A stretch of DNA of 11,894 nucleotides from Balneolaceae bacterium (lineage in GTDB: Bacteria > Bacteroidota > Rhodothermia > Balneolales > Balneolaceae). The first letter of the stretch is position 1. Each line of letters starts with the position of its first letter. Of the stretch, positions 6,718 to 11,894 are shown one piece after another. The translations under genes and the position numbers were made by a program. The stretch is from positions 1 through 11,894 of the forward strand of contig SKGY01000201.1 of the NCBI GenBank assembly GCA_007117235.1. The letters run 5' to 3'. The notes under the pieces were generated by a model. That model was not told where the DNA came from. It ran no database searches and was given only the letters and a program-made list of their open reading frames with translations.

Positions 6718-7773
6718 ATGAAATCAGTAAAAGGACCCGCGATATTTTTAGCCCAGTTTGTAAATGATGAACCGCCGTTTAATGATATTGTAGCCATCTG
6801 TAAATGGGCAAAATCGCTGGGTTATAAAGGGGTCCAGATACCTACCTGGGAGTCGCGACTGATCGACTTGGAGAAGGTGGCAAACAGCAAAACCTATGCT
6901 GATGAGTATAAAGGTAAAATTGAAGCTACCGGTGTTCAGATTACAGAACTCTCCACGCACCTCCAGGGACAACTGGTGGCAGTAAATCCCGCATATGATG
7001 TGATGTTTGACGGATTTGCTCCCGATGAAGTGAAAGGGAAACCAAAAGAGAGACAAAAATGGGCGGTGAATCAGCTGAAGATGGCTGCTAAAGCGAGTGC
7101 TAACCTCGGCCTGAATGCTCATGCATCATTTTCCGGAGCATTGATGTGGCATACGGTATATCCATGGCCACAGCGTCCGGCCGGACTGGTTGAAGACGGT
7201 TTCGCGGAACTGGCCCGACTCTGGAAACCGATCCTTAATGAATTTGATGATCATGGTGTGGATGTCTGTTATGAACTTCATCCCGGAGAAGATCTGCATG
7301 ATGGTGTGACGTACGAAAAGTTTCTGGAGGCTACAGGAAATCACAAACGTGCTCGTATTTTGTACGATCCAAGTCACTTTTTACTCCAACAGATGGATTA
7401 TCTGGCTTTCATAGATATCTATAAAGATTACATCAAGGCATTCCATGTGAAAGATGCTGAGTTTAACCCTACAGGAAAATCCGGTGTATATGGAGGCTAT
7501 CAGGGCTGGGTGGATCGACCGGGACGTTTTCGATCTCTGGGCGACGGACAGATCGATTTTCAAGGAATCTTTGCCAAGCTTAGTCAATATGATATTGACT
7601 GCTGGGCCGTACTTGAGTGGGAGTGCTGCATCAAACATCCCGAGCAAGGCGCCGAAGAGGGGGCACAGATTATTGATAATCTGATTATCCGCGTGACAGA
7701 CAAAGCCTTTGATGATTTCGCCGGTGCCGGAAGTGACGAGGCTTTGAATCGAAAGATTTTGGGGATAGAGTAA
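6718..7773 (+). CDS. Sugar phosphate isomerase/epimerase-like TIM barrel (xylose isomerase-like, YcjR type)
   Basis: From the ATG at 6718 this is a 351-residue (beta/alpha)8 barrel of the AP-endonuclease-2/xylose-isomerase-like superfamily. Probable divalent metal ligands are Glu186 (CYELHPGE), Asp217 (YDPSH), His243 (FHVKDAE) and Glu300 (VLEWE). Relatives include sugar epimerases, isomerases and 3-keto-sugar enzymes. With a Gfo/Idh gene upstream, a 3-keto-glucoside epimerase role like E. coli YcjR is reasonable but unproved. An in-frame ATG at 6652 would add 22 residues. I reject it because it lies within the repeat element, while MKSVKGPAIFLAQF begins at a natural first strand. The segment at about 245-275 (AEFNPTGKSGVYGGYQGW), which is rich in glycine, probably covers the active site. 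A strong terminator follows the stop. Confidence 0.85.
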   Translation: MKSVKGPAIFLAQFVNDEPPFNDIVAICKWAKSLGYKGVQIPTWESRLIDLEKVANSKTYADEYKGKIEATGVQITELSTHLQGQLVAVNPAYDVMFDGFAPDEVKGKPKERQKWAVNQLKMAAKASANLGLNAHASFSGALMWHTVYPWPQRPAGLVEDGFAELARLWKPILNEFDDHGVDVCYELHPGEDLHDGVTYEKFLEATGNHKRARILYDPSHFLLQQMDYLAFIDIYKDYIKAFHVKDAEFNPTGKSGVYGGYQGWVDRPGRFRSLGDGQIDFQGIFAKLSQYDIDCWAVLEWECCIKHPEQGAEEGAQIIDNLIIRVTDKAFDDFAGAGSDEALNRKILGIE

Positions 7774-7780
7774 AGTTCAC

Positions 7781-7816
7781 GTCATCCGATGACTTCCCGT
7801 CATCGGATGACTTTTA
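7781..7816 (+). terminator. Intrinsic terminator after the TIM-barrel gene
   Basis: GTCATCCGATGAC (7781-7793) and its exact reverse complement GTCATCGGATGAC (7799-7811) enclose TTCCC and are followed by TTTTATT. The element starts eight bases after the stop codon and ends the sugar operon. Confidence 0.88.
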
Positions 7817-7870
7817 TTAAGTAACTGACCCCAAATCAATAAGTAGTATCAAGAATCAATTCACCACTTT

Positions 7871-8961
7871 ATGAAAATCAGGTACCAGCTTCCTTTGATT
7901 GTTGTATCTACACTTCTTCTAGTATCATGCCAAAATTACACCGGGCAACATGATTCCCATTTAGTAGAAGTTGACACTCTTCAGATCGGTGATCTTGAAA
8001 GAATTGTCTCAATAGAATCCGCATTACTTGGAGAACCCAGAGAGATCGTATCAATTGATGATCAGCAATTAGCAGTCTATGATCATGCGTATAAAAAATA
8101 ATCATATTTGATAGCGATGGTAATAAACTGGATGAATTCGGAAACGTTGGTGAAGGTCCCGGAGAGTGGGATTCAATGACAGGTGCTGCTGATTTAAATT
8201 TTTTGGCAAATCGATTTTTTACTACTAATCGAGGCCGCCTATTATTTGATTTATATGAAAGGTCAGGTAATCATATCAGGTCTATTTCATACCCGCGGTA
8301 CTTGGACTATAGTCACAAAACACTGCTTCCGGATGATAAACTCCTTATTACAACTGAAGGACGAGAACAATCATTAGCTGTAGTAATGGATTTAAATGAA
8401 GAGAAAAATATTGTTCATCGGATTGGAACACCGGAGTCTGATTATTCAGAACGACGAAATTTTGAACAGGAAAGAATTGCATATTCCAATGGCGAAATTC
8501 CCGAAAATGACCTTAACAACGCATTGGCAGCTAAGGGAGTAGAAGGATACTTCATTTTTATGAATTCATTGGGTGAACTAAGACATTATTCGGAAGACGG
8601 TGACCTTATCTTTAATCATGAAATTCCGGGTGATATCAAGACTAAGGTGTTTGATTTCATCATCCTTCAAAACAGAGAAGTAGCACAGGAACACACTGTC
8701 ATACCTTTAGCATTTGCCCGTAATATGAAATTACTTGATGATTTGATCTATCTCTTTTTACCTAAACCATTTGGGGCAGTGGATCTGGATTTCAGGATGC
8801 TTGTGTTCAACACAAATGGAGAACTTCTTAAACACTACGTTTTCTTAGACGAAACAAATGAGGCGTTTCTATTTGATTTCACAATTAGTGATGACGGAAA
8901 CATTAATTTCGTTGATGTGATGAATGCTGAAATTTTGAGGTTTACACCATCTAATAACTGA
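7871..8961 (+). pseudogene. Lipoprotein, six-bladed beta-propeller, frameshifted at an A6 run
   Basis: The first frame (7871-8101) encodes 76 residues with a lipoprotein signal, MKIRYQLPLIVVSTLLLVSC, lipobox LVSC with Cys20, and stops at TAA (8099-8101). The second frame continues the same protein: reading back one base at AAAAAA (8093-8098) gives AYKK-IIIFDSDGNKLDEF, followed by GNVGEGPGEW. The signature 'iFDsdGn...G.GPGEw' is typical of the six-bladed propeller lipoproteins common in Bacteroidota-like genomes. The frame then runs to TGA at 8961, for about 363 residues in all. The protein would be anchored outside the cytoplasm; its ligand or partner is unknown. It sits alone between a terminator and the ligase cassette. 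A missing A through sequencing error, true decay, and slippage at the A-tract are all possible. The family call is good; the pseudogene label is provisional. Confidence 0.7.
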
Positions 8962-8983
8962 TTTTAGACTATCATTCAATCAA

Positions 8984-9055
8984 GTCATGCTGAATTTTGT
9001 TAAGCACCTCCAATTCTAATCAAAGGAAGGAGACCCTGATCTGCATCAGGGTGAC
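8984..9055. repeat. Degenerate intergenic repeat with an 8-bp hairpin
   Basis: It begins GTCATGCTGAA and ends GGGTGAC, so its ends are inverted (GTCA/TGAC). ACCCTGAT (9033-9040) and ATCAGGGT (9045-9052) form a perfect stem with loop CTGC. The pattern matches, from memory, a widespread intergenic repeat in Bacteroidota-like genomes. No T-run follows, so a terminator role is not clear. Confidence 0.5.
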
Positions 9056-9121
9056 CGGTGGAATAAATTCTAAACCTACCTTTTCTAATCACCGATAAAA
9101 ATTCGACTAATAGGAGCTAAA

Positions 9122-9135
9122 AGGAATATATTCCT
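9122..9135. promoter_or_regulatory. Perfect 14-bp palindrome, candidate operator
   Basis: AGGAATATATTCCT equals its own reverse complement and lies 44 bases before the ATG of the ligase gene, where a repressor or activator site would be expected. AAAGG at 9167-9171 is a plausible ribosome binding site eight bases before the ATG. Operator function is inference. Confidence 0.4.
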
Positions 9136-9179
9136 GTTATGTAGATGTTCACCATTCAGAATTAATAAAGGTTATAGCT

Positions 9180-10508
9180 ATGCCAAAGGTTGTACAAAAA
9201 CTCGATGATTTCGTTAATCTGATCGACCCGGATCAGAACCAGATTTTCAACATGTCTAATGAAGAAGCCGAAAAGCTTATCGCTACGGGTGATCCAGATG
9301 AGGTGAGAAAAATTGAGGGCAATTTTGCCATAGTAACGAAACGAAATCAGCAGGTGTACATGGCACGATCTATTGGGCGGCCTTTGCGCTACTTCATGGC
9401 TAAACAGGTGGCCGGGCCGCTTTTGATTGTTGCAGATCGTATCGATGACATCTATGAATATCTGAAAAAGCTTGATCTTCATCATCAATTTCGTCCCGAT
9501 TACACCCGAATGGTACCGGCACACTATGTAACCCGACTTGATGTTGTAGGTTGTCCTGATCCAAACCCGGATCACAAACGATTTTTTACCCCGGTAAAAA
9601 ACACATTGAACTCAGACCTAAACGTCATTGGTGAAGCTTATGTGGGCGCAATGACAAAAGAGTGTGAAAAATGGCTCGATTCTATTCCTAAAGATGAGCC
9701 GATCGGAGTACTCTTTTCGGGTGGAATAGATAGTGGTTCTGTTTTCCTTTCACTATATGATCTGCTACTTAAAAGGGGAGAATCTCCAAGCAGATTGAAA
9801 GCGTTCACTCTTTCAATAAATAACGGTCCTGATGCTCAGCAGGCATTTGAATTTTTGGATAAACTTGGTCTCAGCATGTTTCTTGAGGTGATGGAGGGCG
9901 AACTGTCAGATCTTGACTACAAAGAGACGATTCGAACCATTGAGGATTATAAACAGCGAGATGTGGAAGCAGCAACAATGGCACTTACAATATGAAAAAA
10001 AATCAGGGATAAATATCCTGACTGGACATACCTGGTCGACGGTGACGGCGGTGATGAAAACCTGAAATCTTATCCAATTGAAGATAATCCCGAGTTAACC
10101 ATTCGCAGTGTTTTAGGCAATCCGCTGTTGTACCATGAAGGGTGGGGTGTTGACAAGATTAAGCATTCACTAACCTATTCAGGCGGACAGAGCCGCGGAC
10201 ATGTTCGGGTTTATGCTACATCAAGTAAGTATGGTTTTAAAGGATTTAGTCCCTATACGCTTCCAAATGTAATTGAGGTATCGGAAGGAATTCCGTTCAT
10301 ACAGCTAACAGACTGGAAACATGAAGAGCTCTATGCCCTAAAAGGTGAGGTGGTTCAAAGAGGGGTTAAAGCCACTACAGGACTCGATATGCCGGTATTC
10401 CCAAAACGCCGGATGCAGCACGGAACGGTGGATATGGATGACTTCAATAAAGTGTTTCCGGATGATGAGATGGTTTACAGACAATATTTTCAATCTTTGT
10501 ATATCTGA
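9180..10508 (+). pseudogene. Asparagine-synthase-like ATP-dependent ligase, interrupted by an in-frame TGA
   Basis: The frame gives 271 residues, reaches TGA at 9993-9995, then stays open in the same frame to TGA at 10506-10508 (442 codons plus stop). Residues about 40-135 look like a degenerate N-terminal Ntn/glutaminase domain (GNFAIVTKRN, GRPLRYF, VPAHYVTRL). There is no Cys2, so ammonia release from glutamine is not expected. The synthase domain has the ATP pyrophosphatase loop SGGIDS at 180-185 and, after the stop, DGDGGDEN at 287-294, the counterpart of the second AsnB nucleotide motif. This layout fits beta-lactam-synthetase-like or other amide-forming ligases more than true AsnB. A CGA to TGA change at codon 272 would explain the stop. 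The upstream product alone lacks an essential motif. The radical SAM gene follows closely. Confidence 0.72.
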
Positions 10509-10550
10509 TTGTTGCTTGAGTGCTGATCTCGTTGAATCTTGGGTTTACAA

Positions 10551-10594
10551 AAACTCTGCGAGACTCAGCGATACATCTGCGTAACTCTGCGAGA
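10551..10594. repeat. CTCTGCG-type short direct repeats
   Basis: AACTCTGCGAGA occurs at 10552-10563 and 10583-10594, with a related CAGCG...CTGCG between them. I recall similar blocks as intergenic repeats in other bacteria. The block lies in the ligase-radical SAM gap and is translated only if the longest start of the next gene is accepted. Confidence 0.55.
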
Positions 10595-10612
10595 ACTAAT
10601 TTTCTGAGTAAT

Positions 10613-11545
10613 TTGGAATTTAACATCACAAACAAAGCTGTTCAAGAATTCAGGCCTTCGAAGGAAGTGATGGATCCTCTGCAGCCATATCTCTGGCTTC
10701 ATGAAGAAGAGGTTCAGGCTGATGGTAAACTCAAAAAAGTGAACACAATTTTTCTCACCAATCGGGAGTGTCCATTTAAATGTGTGATGTGTGATTTGTG
10801 GCGACACACTCTTGATGAACCCACACCAATGGGGGCTATTCCGGCCCAGATTAAATTTGCCCTGGATCGTCTGCCCAAAGCTGATGTGGTAAAACTCTAC
10901 AACAGCGGTAATTTTTTCGATGGAAAAGCTATACCTCGATATGACTACAAATCAATCGCCGGTTTGTTGTCAGATTATGAACACGTGATTGTAGAAAACC
11001 ACCCAAAATTGATTGGAGAATTCATTCCTGAGTTTCGAGACTTACTGGATGGGAGCTTTGAAGTCGCGATGGGATTGGAGAGTGTTCATCCGGTGGTTAT
11101 GCCAAAGCTGAACAAACAGATCACCAGAGAAAACTACCGGAAGGCTTCTGAATATCTAGTGTCGAATGGAATAGATGTGAGGGCTTTTATTCTTTTGAAC
11201 CCACCGTTTCTAACCGATGAGCGTGAAAATATAGAATGGTGCCTTAAAACCGTTGAATTTGCATTCGATTGTGGGGCATCGGCCTGCTCAATCATTCCAA
11301 CCCGGGACGGCAACGGTATCATGGAGAAGCTGAGGGAGGATGGAGAATACGTTCCTCCAACATTGTCAGCACTAGTAGAAGTTTTTGATCGGGCTTTGAG
11401 TTTAAAAAAGGGCAGGGTCTTTGTCGATTTGTGGGATCTTGAGAAATTTTCTGATTGTGATGAATGTTTTGAAGCTCGAAAACAGCGACTGCAGCAGATG
11501 AATATTGAGCAGAAAGTGATCAAAAATATTGAGTGTAAATGTTGA
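10613..11545 (+). CDS. Radical SAM enzyme of unknown substrate
   Basis: The radical SAM cluster motif is CPFKCVMC (Cys-x3-Cys-x2-Cys) at 10769-10792, preceded by IFLTNRE and followed by DLW. The rest is consistent with a partial TIM barrel: KLYNSGNFFD (the 'GNFF' strand), VIVENHPK, VAMGLESVHP and AFILLNPPF. Four C-terminal cysteines (CDEC and the terminal CKC) could bind an auxiliary Fe-S cluster or zinc. From memory, close relatives with FLTNRECPF and GLE.VHP motifs exist in Planctomycetota and similar phyla; none has a function that I know. Start: the longest frame begins at ATG 10520 but reads through a repeat. I prefer TTG 10613; ATG 10670 is a third option, and none has a clear ribosome binding site. 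The stop overlaps the next start by seven bases, implying translational coupling. Confidence 0.82.
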   Translation: MEFNITNKAVQEFRPSKEVMDPLQPYLWLHEEEVQADGKLKKVNTIFLTNRECPFKCVMCDLWRHTLDEPTPMGAIPAQIKFALDRLPKADVVKLYNSGNFFDGKAIPRYDYKSIAGLLSDYEHVIVENHPKLIGEFIPEFRDLLDGSFEVAMGLESVHPVVMPKLNKQITRENYRKASEYLVSNGIDVRAFILLNPPFLTDERENIEWCLKTVEFAFDCGASACSIIPTRDGNGIMEKLREDGEYVPPTLSALVEVFDRALSLKKGRVFVDLWDLEKFSDCDECFEARKQRLQQMNIEQKVIKNIECKC

Positions 11546-11894
11546 AACAGTACGACTTCCTCATTGTAGGATCCGGATTTGGCGGATCAATTACAGCCAT
11601 GGCCTTGTCGAAGCTAGGGTATAAAGTTTGTGTTGTAGAACGGGGACAACATCCACGGTTTGCGATAGGGGAATCTTCAACTCCCATAGCCGATATGGTT
11701 CTGCGCGATTTGGCAGACAATTATGAATTACCTTTTCTAAAGGAGATATCACGATACGGAGAGTGGCAGAAACATCACCCCGAAGTAGTGTGTGGACTCA
11801 AACGAGGATTCAGCTACTACCCGCATCAAAAAGGCGAATCATTTACTTCTGATCTAAATCACAGCAGAGAACTATTAGTTGCTGCCAGCCGTGA
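11539..11894 (+). CDS. FAD-dependent oxidoreductase, halogenase/geranylgeranyl-reductase fold (3' partial)
   Basis: Translation from the ATG at 11539, inside the last codons of the radical SAM gene, gives 118 residues to the window end without a stop. The N-terminal strand is followed by the FAD dinucleotide loop GSGFGGS, then VVERGQHPRF and the motif GESSTP, equivalent to the GEST-P segment of flavin-dependent halogenases and related monooxygenases. The segment RGFSYYPHQKGESF follows, also typical of the family. The C-terminal substrate region, including any halogenase WxWxIP motif, is outside the window, so halogenase, hydroxylase and reductase activity cannot be separated. The 7-base overlap with the preceding gene strongly supports a shared operon and pathway. 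Confidence 0.82.
   Translation, partial: MLKQYDFLIVGSGFGGSITAMALSKLGYKVCVVERGQHPRFAIGESSTPIADMVLRDLADNYELPFLKEISRYGEWQKHHPEVVCGLKRGFSYYPHQKGESFTSDLNHSRELLVAASR

Noticed and set aside
9033..9052. Terminator for the propeller gene
   Set aside because: The hairpin is good but no T-run follows and it belongs to a recognisable repeat, so I list it only as a repeat.
9993..10035. Selenocysteine insertion at the TGA
   Set aside because: A small bulged stem (CAGG..AT/AT..CCTG) follows after about ten bases, but it is AT-rich with a tiny loop, the family has no Cys expected there, and no sel genes are in view.
1..11894. TGA read as an amino acid throughout (alternative code)
   Set aside because: TGA ends several other genes here at natural C-termini (VCBS-like, permease, propeller, radical SAM), so it is a normal stop.

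Overview
The window looks like chromosome from a member of the Balneolota/Bacteroidota/Rhodothermota group. Moderate GC, a Sus-type secreted VCBS-like protein tail, a six-bladed beta-propeller lipoprotein, a NupG-type permease beside Gfo/Idh and TIM-barrel enzymes, weak ribosome binding sites and many short palindromic intergenic repeats all fit. I assign the phylum from this overall style, not from a marker gene.

Layout. 1-195: the last 64 codons of a plus-strand gene, probably a VCBS/FG-GAP repeat protein. 185-332: two related hairpin elements between convergent genes. 339-2363 (-): an exported GH65 alpha-glucosidase. 2364-3797: a REP-associated tyrosine transposase (RAYT, 2724-3185) inside a field of small triloop palindromes and longer hairpins. 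3798-5144 (-): a sugar/nucleoside:H+ symporter. 5308-7773 (+): a Gfo/Idh/MocA dehydrogenase and a sugar isomerase/epimerase TIM barrel, separated by a MITE-like repeat and closed by a strong terminator. 7871-8961 (+): a lipoprotein beta-propeller gene with a frameshift. 9180-11894 (+): a biosynthesis-like cassette of an asparagine-synthase-type ATP-dependent ligase with an in-frame TGA, a radical SAM enzyme, and the start of an FAD-dependent oxidoreductase of the halogenase fold, which runs off the window.

How the genes may work together. GH65, permease, Gfo/Idh and TIM barrel form a plausible alpha-glucoside route: the disaccharide is hydrolysed in the periplasm, imported, and oxidised or epimerised inside. 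The set resembles the E. coli ycj locus (GH65 YcjT, Gfo/Idh YcjS, TIM barrel YcjR), in which 3-keto-glucosides are intermediates. In the right-hand cassette a ligase lacking the glutaminase cysteine, a CxxxCxxC radical SAM enzyme with extra C-terminal cysteines and an FAD enzyme with a GESSTP motif are consecutive, and the last two overlap by 7 bases. This suggests a small-molecule modification pathway of unknown product. It is the most interesting part of the window.

Two genes are interrupted beside A-tracts: a one-base shift at A6 in the propeller gene and TGA followed by more As in the ligase gene. Sequencing error, recent decay and recoding cannot be told apart from one sequence.
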